DNA from: CBDCAS01 sp965214015
GTDB lineage: Bacteria; Pseudomonadota; Gammaproteobacteria; Coxiellales; Coxiellaceae
Reading direction: 5' to 3'
DNA length: 64,000 bases
NCBI GenBank assembly: GCA_965214015.1
Contig: CBDCAS010000022.1
Span: forward strand, 124,001-188,000
Shown: piece by piece, positions 8,390 to 17,375 of the stretch
Layout: each line of letters opens with the position of its first letter
Position numbering within the stretch: position 1 is the stretch's first letter
The notes under the pieces: model-generated
Told to the model about the DNA's origin: nothing
Database searches by the model: none
What the model saw: the letters and a program-made list of their open reading frames with translations, nothing else
Made by a program: the position numbers and the translations under genes

Positions 8390-9447
8390 TGGCTAAAACT
8401 CATTCTTATATACTGGTTATCGGCCCTGCCTGGGTTGGTGATATGGTAATGGCGCAGTCATTATTTAAAACACTAAAGCAGAAAAACCCTAATGCTCTTA
8501 TTGATGTTTTGGCACCTGCTTGGAGTGCTCCTTTAGTAGAGCGAATGCCAGAGGTGGCTCATAGTATGGTGTTGCCATTTCGTCATGGTGAGTGGCGTTT
8601 TCTTGATCGCTATCGAATAGGTCAATCGTTGCGTTCTAAAGGCTATGATCATGCCTATGTTCTGCCTAATGCCTGGAAATCTGCGCTCATTCCTTGGGCC
8701 GCTAAGATTCCTCATCGTACAGGTTGGCTCGGTGAGCAGCGCCGTATTTTACTCAATGACTTCCGTTATTTAGATCAATCACGCTATCCTTTGATGGTGG
8801 AGCGTTTTGTTGCCTTGGCAAATAACCCCGATGCACTTCTACCACATCCAATGCCAACACCACGATTGAGTATTAAGCAAGAGGCAGTAACCGCAGCACT
8901 CATAAAATATGGCATGTCGGTGAATAAGCCAATTATAGCTTTGTGCCCTGGTTCAGAATTTGGTACATCAAAACGTTGGCCACCGGAATATTTCGCAGAA
9001 CTAGCGTGTAAGATGTTGCTGGAAAATTGGGATGTGTGGTTATTTGGCTCACCCAAAGACCAAGAAATTGCACATACCATTCAACGAAAAACGCAAAATT
9101 GTTGTCAGAATTTAATAGGGAAGACGAGTTTGTTAGAGGCGATAGACTTGCTATCGCTTGTAGAGGTAGTAGTGACCAATGATTCTGGACTCATGCATAT
9201 TAGTGCTGCTTTGGATAAACCACAGATCGTATTATATGGTTCAACATCGCCTACATTTACTCCCCCTTTGTCTGATAAGGCGATGAGCTTGTCTTTAGAT
9301 TTAGTATGTGCTCCTTGTTTTAAGCGAGAATGTCCTTTGCAACATCATCGTTGTCTGCGCGATCTGTTGCCTTCGATAGTTTTAGAGTCTTTGGTAGCGC
9401 GCCAAATGCTACGCCCATCATCAGTGCATAATAGTATCCTTGCGTAA
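8389..9447 (+). CDS. waaF: ADP-heptose:LPS heptosyltransferase II
   Basis: GT9-family enzyme that adds the second heptose to the LPS inner core at the cytosolic face of the inner membrane; 352 aa, normal length. Characteristic segments are VIGPAWVGDMVMAQSLF at the N-terminus, LCPGSEFGTSKRWPPEYFAEL in the middle and VVTNDSGLMHISAALDKP. The cysteine-containing C-terminus also matches WaaF. The last 128 bases overlap the 3' end of the convergent O-antigen ligase gene. With hldE and hldD downstream it forms an ADP-heptose supply-and-use module. Confidence 0.93.
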   Translation: MAKTHSYILVIGPAWVGDMVMAQSLFKTLKQKNPNALIDVLAPAWSAPLVERMPEVAHSMVLPFRHGEWRFLDRYRIGQSLRSKGYDHAYVLPNAWKSALIPWAAKIPHRTGWLGEQRRILLNDFRYLDQSRYPLMVERFVALANNPDALLPHPMPTPRLSIKQEAVTAALIKYGMSVNKPIIALCPGSEFGTSKRWPPEYFAELACKMLLENWDVWLFGSPKDQEIAHTIQRKTQNCCQNLIGKTSLLEAIDLLSLVEVVVTNDSGLMHISAALDKPQIVLYGSTSPTFTPPLSDKAMSLSLDLVCAPCFKRECPLQHHRCLRDLLPSIVLESLVARQMLRPSSVHNSILA

Positions 9448-10594
9448 AATCCATCAGCCACGAATTAGCAAAGTTCCCAATACTTAATGCAATGAGCATC
9501 GTTTGTATCAGTAGTCCATATTCTTTAGGTAAGTAAAAGCTATAGCGCCATTGCAAAATTAACAAGCCTAAGAATAATAATAAACCAGCACTACCAAATT
9601 GCACAGCTATGTTTAAATATTCATTCGATGTATTATTGACGATACCAGTTTGCCAGGTTTCTTGTTGGGGTAGATGTGCATAGGCTGTTTTGATACTGCC
9701 AGTGCCATAACCAAAGAGAGGCCGTTGCTTAAAAAGCTCTAAGGCATGGAGTTGCCATGCCATGCGATAGCCTAAAGAGGTTTTCTCATGACCTTTCTCC
9801 CATTGGTGTAGGTCATAAATAGCGTGGTCAACACGTTGTTGCATGGTGTTCGGCAGTATTATTAATAGAGACGTCATAATTACGACACTAGTCCCAAAAA
9901 TGATCCCTGCTTTTTTTAAGGTGAGTTGTGAGAATAGTGTGTAGGCTAATAGCAGAGTAAAAATAATATAGCCTGTGCGACTTTGACTCACGAGTAAGAT
10001 GTTAAACAAAGCAAGAACAAATAAAATACCATAGCCTAGTTGTTTTTTTTGCATAAACCGATAGAGAAATAGCATAGCGGCTAGGGACATTAGAAAGCTT
10101 TGGATAATATAATCCTTAAACACAGTGGTGTTATCACTTAACCGAGCATTGAGGCTATGCCAAAAAGTGGTGCTTTCTATCCAATGAAAATATTTTATGT
10201 AGGATAATATGAGTGTCACACTCATAGTGATAAGAAAGGCATTTAATGCCCGCTGGCGCCATCGATCTTCTGCCCACAACGGCAGCCACAGGGGAGAGAG
10301 CAGAAGCCAATTAAATTTGAGCAATATCTGTTTAATATCATAATCTGTTCCTATGCTATAGGTGATGCCAATAAGATATAAGGCGAAAAAGCTAAAAAAA
10401 TAAAAAGTCATAGGGTTAGAGCGAATGAGATGAAATTTTTTTTTCCAGTGGCCTGATAAAAGAATCAATAGAGTAGTCAATAAGAAAAGAATCAATGTGC
10501 CAGAGGTTGAAATGGGCAATACAAACAAGGTGGCTACCGCGCTCCCTTTGGCTAGTCCCTCAATTCGGTGCATCATTCGTTCATAAAAAACCAT
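9320..10594 (-). CDS. O-antigen ligase/polymerase (WaaL/Wzy-like) membrane protein
   Basis: A 424-aa polytopic inner-membrane protein with about 10-12 hydrophobic segments and one large periplasmic loop (about residues 255-330). The loop contains RPLFGYGTGSIKTAYAH and NEYLNIAVQFG, the Wzy_C (O-antigen ligase) signature. Such proteins transfer polymer to the lipid A core or polymerise O-units; sequence alone does not separate the two. ATG 10594 is preferred over the preceding GTG. The 3' end overlaps waaF tail-to-tail by 128 bases. Confidence 0.8.
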   Translation of the reverse strand: MVFYERMMHRIEGLAKGSAVATLFVLPISTSGTLILFLLTTLLILLSGHWKKKFHLIRSNPMTFYFFSFFALYLIGITYSIGTDYDIKQILLKFNWLLLSPLWLPLWAEDRWRQRALNAFLITMSVTLILSYIKYFHWIESTTFWHSLNARLSDNTTVFKDYIIQSFLMSLAAMLFLYRFMQKKQLGYGILFVLALFNILLVSQSRTGYIIFTLLLAYTLFSQLTLKKAGIIFGTSVVIMTSLLIILPNTMQQRVDHAIYDLHQWEKGHEKTSLGYRMAWQLHALELFKQRPLFGYGTGSIKTAYAHLPQQETWQTGIVNNTSNEYLNIAVQFGSAGLLLFLGLLILQWRYSFYLPKEYGLLIQTMLIALSIGNFANSWLMDFTQGYYYALMMGVAFGALPKTLKLSKATDRADNDDVAKDILA

Positions 10595-10619
10595 CACACA
10601 GTTAGAATAATAGAGATTG

Positions 10620-11506
10620 ATGCACAGGTCGAGTGCTACTGATATACTTCATAACGAATGTTTAAGAGAGACTTATGCATTGAGCCAGCCTTATTTAATT
10701 TCTATTATAGTGACAAGTTATAACTGGTCAGAAGCACTTTGTTCTGTGCTGAGTGTTTTAAACGATCAGAAAGATCGTTTTTTTGAAGTGCTCATTGCTG
10801 ATGATGGTTCTCGTTTTGAAGATATTAGAGTGATTGAAATGGCCATGTCGCAGTGTCATTTTCCAGTTCAATGCATCAGGCAAGAAGATCGAGGCTTTCG
10901 TGCTGCTAAGATTCGCAATCGAGCAGCTGCTCAAGCTCAAGGCGACTATTTAATTTTCTTGGATGGCGATTGTATGCCAGGCCTTGATTTTGTGAGTCGC
11001 CATCGTGATTTAGCCGAGAAAGGTTTCTGGGTTTCAGGAACCGCATTTTATTAAGTAGGCAGTTCACCCAAAAATTTTTGGCACATAACAAAGGGCGTGT
11101 GTTGAAGCATTCTGTCGCTTATTGGTGGTGGCAATACTTGTGTGGAAACATTAATCGCTGTGCTCCTTTGTGGTATTGGCCCTTTGATTATGCGCGAAAG
11201 CAGTATCTAAAATCTTGGAAGGGCGCAAAAACTTGCAATCTAGGGGTGTGGCAGCAAGACTTTATGGCGGTCAATGGTTTTGATGAACGATATGAAGGGT
11301 GGGGCTATGAAGATTCAGATTTGGTCATTCGTTTAATTCATTCAGGTGTGTATCGTAAAAGTGGTTGCTTTGCTTTACCTGTTTTTCATCTATGGCATGC
11401 AGAGCAAAGTCGTGATAAAGAATCTGATAATCGAGTGCGTTTCAAGATGCAGATGACCCATAAAGGAAGACGTGCCTTATTAGGGGTGGATCAATATTTT
11501 GAATAA
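10620..11506 (+). pseudogene. GT2 glycosyltransferase broken by a one-base frameshift
   Basis: The first half (to 11054) carries a GT2 nucleotide-sugar domain: SIIVTSYNWSEAL, FEVLIADDGSRFED and the DxD-like FLDGDCMPG. The second half, in another frame up to 11506, carries a galactosyltransferase C-terminal-type segment, NLGVWQQDFMAVNGFDERY and GWGYEDSDLVIRL. Deleting one G in the run at 11037-11038 explains the break: restoring it reads WVSG-NRILLSRQFTQKFLAH straight through. With the base restored the protein would be about 295 aa and look intact. It is a true inactivation, a phase-variable site or a sequencing error. Neighbours indicate LPS core or O-antigen assembly. Confidence 0.85.
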
Positions 11507-12290
11507 GATTTCTGTTTATATCGTAGCTTATAATGAAGCGGATAAAATTAAGGCAGCGATTGATAGTGTACTATGGGCTGATGAAATTATTGTAGTCGAT
11601 TCACATAGCGTTGATGAGACAGCGACGATTGCAATAAGCCTCGGTGCTAAGGTTATTCAAGTGCCCTTTAATGGATTTGGTGATTTACGCAATCAAGGTC
11701 TGGCAGCGTGCCAATATGATTGGATTTTTAGTTTAGATTCTGATGAGCGTTGCACAGTGGCTGTGCGTGATGAAATATTGGCAACGATCCATCATACAGC
11801 AGCGAAAGATATTTATTACATCCCACGTAAAAATTTTTTTATGGGTCGTTGGATTAAGCATTCAGGTTGGTACCCTGATTATCGTCAACCCCAGTTATTT
11901 CGTAGAGGGGCTCTATTGTATGTTAACGACTGTGTGCATGAACGTTTTAAATTGTATAGTCAAAAAATTGCTTATTTGCATCATGCTATTTGGCAAATTC
12001 CTTTTAAAAATTTAGCTGAAGTTATGCATAAAGCGAATCGCTATTCAAGTTTAGGAGTGGCAAGATTAGCTGCGAGCAATAAAAAAGTATCCATGAGCCG
12101 CTCTTTAGTCAAAGGACTATGGGTTTTTATAAAACATTATATTATAAGGCGAGGTTTTTTAGATGGTTGGCCTGGTTTTGTGATTGCCTTGAGTAATTTT
12201 TTTGGTACTTATTTTCGTTATGCCAAATATTATGAAGAAAAAATGCAATGGTCACTGCCAAAATCCTTACCATTGAATCGAGATCAATAA
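11499..12290 (+). CDS. GT2 glycosyltransferase, WaaE/KdtX-like
   Basis: A 263-aa GT2 enzyme resembling LPS-core beta-1,4-glucosyltransferases of the WaaE/KdtX type. The N-terminus has VYIVAYNEADKIKAAIDSV, then DEIIVVDSHSVDETATIA and the DxD motif SLDSDER. The C-terminal part has YIPRKNFFMGRW and DYRQPQLFRR, typical of this subgroup. It appears to start at TTG 11499, overlapping the previous frame by 8 bases, and its stop overlaps the ATG of hldE. The acceptor sugar cannot be deduced. Confidence 0.82.
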   Translation: MNKISVYIVAYNEADKIKAAIDSVLWADEIIVVDSHSVDETATIAISLGAKVIQVPFNGFGDLRNQGLAACQYDWIFSLDSDERCTVAVRDEILATIHHTAAKDIYYIPRKNFFMGRWIKHSGWYPDYRQPQLFRRGALLYVNDCVHERFKLYSQKIAYLHHAIWQIPFKNLAEVMHKANRYSSLGVARLAASNKKVSMSRSLVKGLWVFIKHYIIRRGFLDGWPGFVIALSNFFGTYFRYAKYYEEKMQWSLPKSLPLNRDQ

Positions 12291-13735
12291 TGGTAACAGC
12301 TCATTTTCCAGCATTTCAATCAGTAAGATTATTAGTGTGTGGCGATATCATGTTGGATCGTTATTGGTATGGTACCACCTCTCGTATTTCACCAGAAGCC
12401 CCAGTTCCTGTTGTTTTAGTGAATGATACTGAGTTACGGCCAGGAGGAGCTGCGAATGTTGCTTTAAATCTAGTGGCTTTGGATGTAAAAACAACCTTGT
12501 TAGGTTTGATTGGTCAAGATCTAGAAGGGAAAGAGTTACAGAACATTTTGGAAGAGAATGCAGTGTGCTGTCATTTCCAAAAATTAGCCGATCATCGCAC
12601 CATAGTAAAATTACGCTTATTAAGTGGTCACCAGCAATTAATTCGTATGGATTTCGAACCTGATTTTTCTCAAGTAGATCATTCAGATTTGATTCAATGT
12701 TATGAAAAGCAGCTTGATCAAGTCGATGCAGTGCTATTGTCAGACTATGCTAAAGGCAGCTTGCATCATGTAGAGTCATTGATTTCCTTAGCGTGTAACC
12801 GAGGATTACCAATCCTGGTAGATCCTAAGTCTGATGATTTTTCTAGGTATATTGGCGCTACTTTGGTGACACCGAATCGTAGAGAATTTGAAAGAGTAGT
12901 GGGCTGTTGTGAGAGTATTGAGGACATTGAAAATAAAGCCGTTGATTTATTACAACGCTTAGATATTAAAGCCTTGCTTATAACCTTAGGTAAAGACGGA
13001 TTATTGTTAGTGCTGCAAGAAGGTGTTTCCTATTATTTTCCAACTCATGCGCATGCAGTTTATGATGTGACGGGTGCAGGTGATACTGTGATTGCTGTTT
13101 TAAGTGCAGCCATTGCAGCAGGGCAGCCGGTAGAGCAAGCAGCACAATTAGCGAATGTAGCAGCCGGTATTGTAGTAGGAAAATTAGGAACTGCCACAGT
13201 CAGTATTGCTGAGTTACAACGCGCTGTGCAAGAAGAGCAATCGCATCCGCGTACAGGAATTCTGACTCAAGACTTATTATTGTCAATGGTTGCAAAGGCG
13301 CGTAAGCAAGGTCAAAAGATTGTAATGACCAATGGTTGTTTTGATGTGTTGCATACTGGGCATGTACATTATTTGGAGCAAGCGAAATCGCTTGGTGATC
13401 GATTAATTGTCGCTATTAATGATGATGATTCCGTGCGTCGTTTAAAAGGAGCCAAGCGGCCTTTTAATACTTTAGAAGATCGCATGAATGTGGTTGCATC
13501 GTTGCGTGCAGTAGATTGGGTTGTCTTTTTTTCAGAAGAGACTCCAGAGTGCTTAATTAAAGCAGTGAAGCCCGATGTATTAGTTAAGGGAGGAGATTAC
13601 CGCTCTGATGAAATTGCTGGCAGTGATCAGGTGATCGCTTATGGGGGTGAAGTAAAAGTATTGGATTGGATCCCTGGAGCCTCCAGTACTAAGCTGATAG
13701 AAAAGATGCAAGAAACCTCAGAGCAAATTATATGA
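12290..13735 (+). CDS. hldE: Bifunctional heptose-7-phosphate kinase / heptose-1-phosphate adenylyltransferase
   Basis: Makes ADP-D-glycero-D-manno-heptose for the LPS inner core. Residues ~1-320 are a ribokinase-type (PfkB) kinase with RPGGAANVALNL and the catalytic DVTGAGDTV (about 258-266). Residues ~340-481 are a nucleotidyltransferase with TNGCFDVLHTGHVHYLEQA and KPDVLVKGGDY. The ATG at 12290 overlaps the preceding stop; a longer frame from 12248 lies inside the upstream gene. Length (481 aa) matches the full two-domain enzyme, so no separate hldC is needed. Confidence 0.95.
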   Translation: MVTAHFPAFQSVRLLVCGDIMLDRYWYGTTSRISPEAPVPVVLVNDTELRPGGAANVALNLVALDVKTTLLGLIGQDLEGKELQNILEENAVCCHFQKLADHRTIVKLRLLSGHQQLIRMDFEPDFSQVDHSDLIQCYEKQLDQVDAVLLSDYAKGSLHHVESLISLACNRGLPILVDPKSDDFSRYIGATLVTPNRREFERVVGCCESIEDIENKAVDLLQRLDIKALLITLGKDGLLLVLQEGVSYYFPTHAHAVYDVTGAGDTVIAVLSAAIAAGQPVEQAAQLANVAAGIVVGKLGTATVSIAELQRAVQEEQSHPRTGILTQDLLLSMVAKARKQGQKIVMTNGCFDVLHTGHVHYLEQAKSLGDRLIVAINDDDSVRRLKGAKRPFNTLEDRMNVVASLRAVDWVVFFSEETPECLIKAVKPDVLVKGGDYRSDEIAGSDQVIAYGGEVKVLDWIPGASSTKLIEKMQETSEQII

Positions 13736-14697
13736 TCGTAGTGACAGGAGCGGCTGGTTTTATAGGGAGCCATATTATTAAAGGGCTTAATGCAAGAGGA
13801 ATCACCTCTATTATAGCAGTAGATGATTTAACAGAGGGTCGTAAGTTTAAAAACTTAGCAGCCTGTCAATATGATGATTATATAGATTATGAAGACTTTC
13901 TACTGCAAATAAAAAGTAAACTCTCTTTTATAGAGCCAATTCGCGCGATTTTTCATCAAGGAGCTTGCTCTAATACAACGGAGTGGAATGGACGCTATCT
14001 TATGAAAAATAATTATGAATATACCAAAGTATTATTTCATTATTGTTTAGATTATAAAATTCCATTAATTTATGCCTCCAGTGCCGCTGTATATGGGCAG
14101 GATAAATTATTTAAAGAGTCTTATAATAACCTTCTACCATTAAATATTTATGGATATTCTAAATGGAGGTTTGATCAATATATGTTGTCACATTGTCATA
14201 GAGCAAAATCTCAGATAGTAGGTTTGCGCTATTTTAATGTCTATGGTCCACAAGAGCAGCATAAAGAACGTATGGCTAGTGTAGCCTTTCATTTTATGAA
14301 TCAGTTATTTCGTAGTGATGTCATTTGTCTGTTTGAAGGTTCACATGGTTATGAGGATGGTGAACATTGTCGTGACTTTATTTATATTGATGATGTGGTA
14401 GATGTAAATTTATGGTTCTTAGATCATCCTAAAAAATCGGGTATTTTCAATGTGGGTACTGGCAATGCGCGTTCATTTAATGAGCTTGCCAATTGCATTA
14501 TCCAGTATCACGGTCATGGTCGTATTCAATATATTCCCTTCCCTAAAGACTTGAAAAAAGCCTATCAAGCATTTACTAAAGCAGATATCAGTGCACTACG
14601 ACGCCTAGGCTACACAGCATATTTTCATACCCTCGAAGAGGGATTAGAAAAATATTATAGTAACTACTCTAGAGAATGTGAAAAAATGCAGCTGTAA
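13732..14697 (+). CDS. hldD: ADP-L-glycero-D-manno-heptose-6-epimerase
   Basis: Epimerises the ADP-heptose made by HldE to the form used by WaaF. An extended SDR of 321 aa. The NADP-binding GAAGFIGSHI sits at the N-terminus, the active-site YGYSKWRFDQY near residues 139-149, and SSAAVYGQ precedes it. RYFNVYGPQEQHKERMASV is diagnostic of HldD. It overlaps hldE by four bases (ATGA), so hldE-hldD form one unit. This is the last gene of the LPS block. Confidence 0.95.
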   Translation: MIVVTGAAGFIGSHIIKGLNARGITSIIAVDDLTEGRKFKNLAACQYDDYIDYEDFLLQIKSKLSFIEPIRAIFHQGACSNTTEWNGRYLMKNNYEYTKVLFHYCLDYKIPLIYASSAAVYGQDKLFKESYNNLLPLNIYGYSKWRFDQYMLSHCHRAKSQIVGLRYFNVYGPQEQHKERMASVAFHFMNQLFRSDVICLFEGSHGYEDGEHCRDFIYIDDVVDVNLWFLDHPKKSGIFNVGTGNARSFNELANCIIQYHGHGRIQYIPFPKDLKKAYQAFTKADISALRRLGYTAYFHTLEEGLEKYYSNYSRECEKMQL

Positions 14698-14735
14698 TAA
14701 AGAGCATAGGTTTATATTGAGCTGGATACTTTTTT

Positions 14736-14767
14736 CTACGCAGAGGGAGCTGTGTCCCCCCACGTAG
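14736..14767. other. Hairpin between convergent hldD and icmX
   Basis: CTACG at 14736-14740 pairs with CGTAG at 14763-14767, and an inner GGGA/TCCC adds to the stem. It lies between the converging hldD and icmX genes, where a bidirectional terminator is expected. Neither strand has a T-tract directly after the stem (the T run precedes it on the + strand), so a rho-independent terminator is only possible, not shown. Confidence 0.35.
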
Positions 14768-14787
14768 TAGATAGTTACTAAGGAGTC

Positions 14788-16194
14788 TTACTTTTTAGAT
14801 TTTTTTGTTATTTCTTGAGTATATTTTGACATGTTATTATCACTGGTCTGATTGTCCTGGTTGTCTTGCCCTAGGCCAGAAATTTCTTGATTCACTTGTT
14901 GCGCTGAAGTATTGAGCACCATGTTGCTTGCTTGGCTTTCTTGTAACTGCATCGCTGATAAAGTAGTCAAAACACGTTCTCGGTCATTATGAGCTTGTTG
15001 ATTCTGTTGAATCAATTGAGCAAGTTCAACAGCAATTTCACGTTGTAAACTGGTAGAAGACATTTTTTGTAGGCTTTTAATCCAAGCTGGATTATTAATA
15101 CGGTTATTTGCTTGATATTGCGCTACTTGCAATGGACTAGGATTGGCAATGGCATTGCCTTTCGCATCGTAAATGCCGCTGACCTTAGTTTTACTAGGTG
15201 TGCGTTCTGCCATTAAATGTTCGAAATTATTAATAGCAATTGATTTGTTAGCCATATAAGAGCGTAGAGCCAGTTGATAGCTTTGATACTGAGAGCTTGA
15301 TATAAATTTGTAAAGTGCTGCTGATTGGTCTTTTGATTTTAAGCTATTAATATAGCCTTTTAAATCGGCTAATTTGAGTGAACTAGCTGGATTATTATAG
15401 CTTTGTGTTAAATACGCTAAATACGCTTGGGCTGCATTGATCTGGGCAGGTGTGTAAGTACTAGGTTCTAATATTGATGAAATACTGAAATAGTTATCAT
15501 TATTGAGTTGAGGGGGGCCAATTGAATAATCGACATCAGAGCGATAGTATTTTGAGGTCACAGGTGAAAAGGAACCGTAACCAGCACTGATAATGTCAGG
15601 TTGGTTAATGTAGAGTGTATCACTACCAGGCACACCCAGTGTTAAATTATTGATAAGGGCATTTTGTTTTTTAATTTGATTTTCAATGGCACTGGCATTG
15701 ATAGTAGCTAATCCTGTGGATACAAAGGAATCTGGAATGTTTTGTAATATAGAGTGAATATACTGTGTTGTTTGTGTAGTGCCACTGGAAGATAGACTTT
15801 GGTTAACAGTAGTAGCTGCTGTATTTGCATTCATAGTGTTTAATAAATTTTGATCAAACTGATACATAGCTTGATTAAAAGCGGACATGCTAGAGAAGCC
15901 AAGAGCTACCATTTTGCTGCTAGTATTTTTAATCTCAGCAAGAATTTTATTTTCCATCATCAAAATTTTAGCATCCATGATGGCATCGCCTCCAGGAACA
16001 CTGCCTGCCCATACCAATGAACAAAAGCCCAGGCTCGTTGCTGCTAGCACAGAAATAATGACTTTAGTTTGAGATAAAAAGCGAGTTGCTTTATTAAAAA
16101 CATTTTTAGAATGCTTGTTGATTGGTGTACCAATGCTTGGTATTTTTTTGTTGTGGTTGTCCATAGTGTTCTGATTAAAAATGGCTTTTTTCAT
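14788..16194 (-). CDS. icmX: Dot/Icm type IVB secretion protein IcmX
   Basis: Periplasmic/secreted Dot/Icm protein; 468 aa, about the length of Legionella IcmX. A long N-terminal region (~40 residues) precedes a hydrophobic signal segment ending near SLVWAGS. The mature part has MENKILAEIKNTS and a Gln/Asn-rich C-terminus with coiled-coil propensity. Identification rests on the overall pattern and the icmW-icmX order. Its start is 21 bases after the stop of the 111-aa exported gene, in the operon driven from the icmW promoter. Confidence 0.85.
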   Translation of the reverse strand: MKKAIFNQNTMDNHNKKIPSIGTPINKHSKNVFNKATRFLSQTKVIISVLAATSLGFCSLVWAGSVPGGDAIMDAKILMMENKILAEIKNTSSKMVALGFSSMSAFNQAMYQFDQNLLNTMNANTAATTVNQSLSSSGTTQTTQYIHSILQNIPDSFVSTGLATINASAIENQIKKQNALINNLTLGVPGSDTLYINQPDIISAGYGSFSPVTSKYYRSDVDYSIGPPQLNNDNYFSISSILEPSTYTPAQINAAQAYLAYLTQSYNNPASSLKLADLKGYINSLKSKDQSAALYKFISSSQYQSYQLALRSYMANKSIAINNFEHLMAERTPSKTKVSGIYDAKGNAIANPSPLQVAQYQANNRINNPAWIKSLQKMSSTSLQREIAVELAQLIQQNQQAHNDRERVLTTLSAMQLQESQASNMVLNTSAQQVNQEISGLGQDNQDNQTSDNNMSKYTQEITKKSKK

Positions 16195-16215
16195 AATGGC
16201 TTGCCCTTTGTTTCA

Positions 16216-16551
16216 TTAAAACCAATGAATGGATGCTGTTTTATTATTGTTATTAGAAGTAGTGTGATTCTGATTCTGTGTTGTCGGTTTAGGAGGTAAT
16301 GAGGTCGATGAATCGTCATTTTCTGTATTGTTCGGTTGTGCCATGCTGCCAAGGCTTCCTTTTGGTAATTTCTGTTTTGCATATTCGGATTGGTATTGAC
16401 TTTGAAAATTGGAATCAGCTGCCTTAACAAGGCAGTGTGCTGTTGATTGTGACAAGTCGGTGGGGCAACTAGATGCTGCCATTGTAATATTTGCAGCGCT
16501 AAAGGTAGATAAAGCTGCTATCGTTATGAAATGATATTTTAAATTATTCAT
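16216..16551 (-). CDS. Small exported protein between icmW and icmX, unrecognised
   Basis: A 111-aa protein I do not recognise. Residues 1-25 look like a Sec signal peptide (cleavage after ITMAAS). The mature part has two cysteines about 12 residues apart (SSCPTDL and AHCLVK), able to form one disulfide in the periplasm. The C-terminal ~45 residues are low-complexity Ser/Thr/Pro/Asn/Gln. Its ATG overlaps the icmW stop by 8 bases and icmX follows closely, so all three are co-expressed. Legionella has icmX directly after icmW. A periplasmic role in the Dot/Icm machine is inferred from position only. Confidence 0.75.
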   Translation of the reverse strand: MNNLKYHFITIAALSTFSAANITMAASSCPTDLSQSTAHCLVKAADSNFQSQYQSEYAKQKLPKGSLGSMAQPNNTENDDSSTSLPPKPTTQNQNHTTSNNNNKTASIHWF

Positions 16552-16996
16552 AATGTTCTTCCTCTAAAGACTTCAAAATAAGCTTGAATCGATCAGGTGA
16601 AAAAACACGCCCCAATAGGCGTAATCTTTCAAAGACCACATTACGGTGTAAAAAAAGACCGGCTGTATCCGTATCTGATTTTTTTTGCTCTTCTGCTTGA
16701 CCGATGACTTTAGAAGCAGCACCTGGGTGTGCCATATCCAATGCCATTAATAAGCGAAGACCTCGTCCTGTTTTAATATGAGCAACGAGTTGGATAAACT
16801 TATCTTCTTGTTTTAGATCGATATTGCCAATATCTTCTAATGTATCGCCGAGTTTTTTTAATGAGGCCTCAAGTTCTGGTTCACCGTCAATCGTCCAGTC
16901 TTCAACACCCTCCATAAAACTAATCACTTTATAAATAGAGGGATCTGGATATTCTTTCCAAAACTGATGTACCGCTTTGTGACTAAAATCAGGCAT
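16544..16996 (-). CDS. icmW: Dot/Icm secretion chaperone IcmW
   Basis: Small acidic cytosolic protein that pairs with IcmS as an adaptor delivering effectors to the coupling protein DotL; 150 aa, matching the family. Typical segments are MPDFSHKAVHQFW, SFMEGVEDWTIDGEPELE, GRGLRLLMALDMAHPGAASKV (written here in part) and FERLRLLGRVFSPDRF. I start at ATG 16996 rather than the GTG just before it, since an AAAGGAT ribosome site fits and family proteins begin MPD. It is first in icmW-(111 aa)-icmX. Confidence 0.95.
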   Translation of the reverse strand: MPDFSHKAVHQFWKEYPDPSIYKVISFMEGVEDWTIDGEPELEASLKKLGDTLEDIGNIDLKQEDKFIQLVAHIKTGRGLRLLMALDMAHPGAASKVIGQAEEQKKSDTDTAGLFLHRNVVFERLRLLGRVFSPDRFKLILKSLEEEHYE

Positions 16997-17017
16997 CACT
17001 GTATCCTTTTTTAACTT

Positions 17018-17050
17018 AGCATACGCGTCTTCTCTTAAGAGAACCTTAAG
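17018..17050 (-). promoter_or_regulatory. PmrA-type promoter of icmW-icmX
   Basis: On the minus strand, CTTAA (17050-17046) and CTTAA (17039-17035) are separated by six bases. After 11 further bases comes TATGCT (17023-17018), a good -10. This puts the tandem repeat at the -35 position, as in PmrA-activated promoters of Coxiella and Legionella. The predicted leader is only about 15 bases before the icmW ATG and contains the ribosome site. Confidence 0.75.
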
Positions 17051-17263
17051 GAAAGCTGAATATACCAGTTTATTTCCACGGTGAATATTCTTAATGTTCT
17101 CAAAATAACTGAATGTTATTTTTAGGATGACTTTAAGTCTTTATGCAATAGTAGGTTAAACAGTGAAAGGATAAAGGGGTATGTATCTAGCAAGTGATCG
17201 TATGAAATAAAGCTTGTAATTCAAGTCATAGAAGATTCATGATTTTGTATCTAATGAACAGTA

Positions 17264-17307
17264 ATTAAGTTTTTCTTAAGGGTTTCTTAAGGTTTGACTG
17301 TTACGAT
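17264..17307 (+). promoter_or_regulatory. PmrA-type promoter of icmV-dotA with a third half-site
   Basis: Three half-sites repeat with an 11-base period: ATTAA (17264-17268), CTTAA (17275-17279) and CTTAA (17286-17290). Eleven bases later is TACGAT (17302-17307) as a -10-like element. The two proximal half-sites have the same geometry as the other Dot/Icm promoters in this window. The icmV ATG is about 62 bases after the predicted start. The rest of the 380-base icmW-icmV intergenic region shows nothing else clear. Confidence 0.75.
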
Positions 17308-17375
17308 GGGACAATCACGATAAGTCCCTGTCAGTTTTATTGATAGGGGTACTGATACTTCAGAGAGAATAAATT

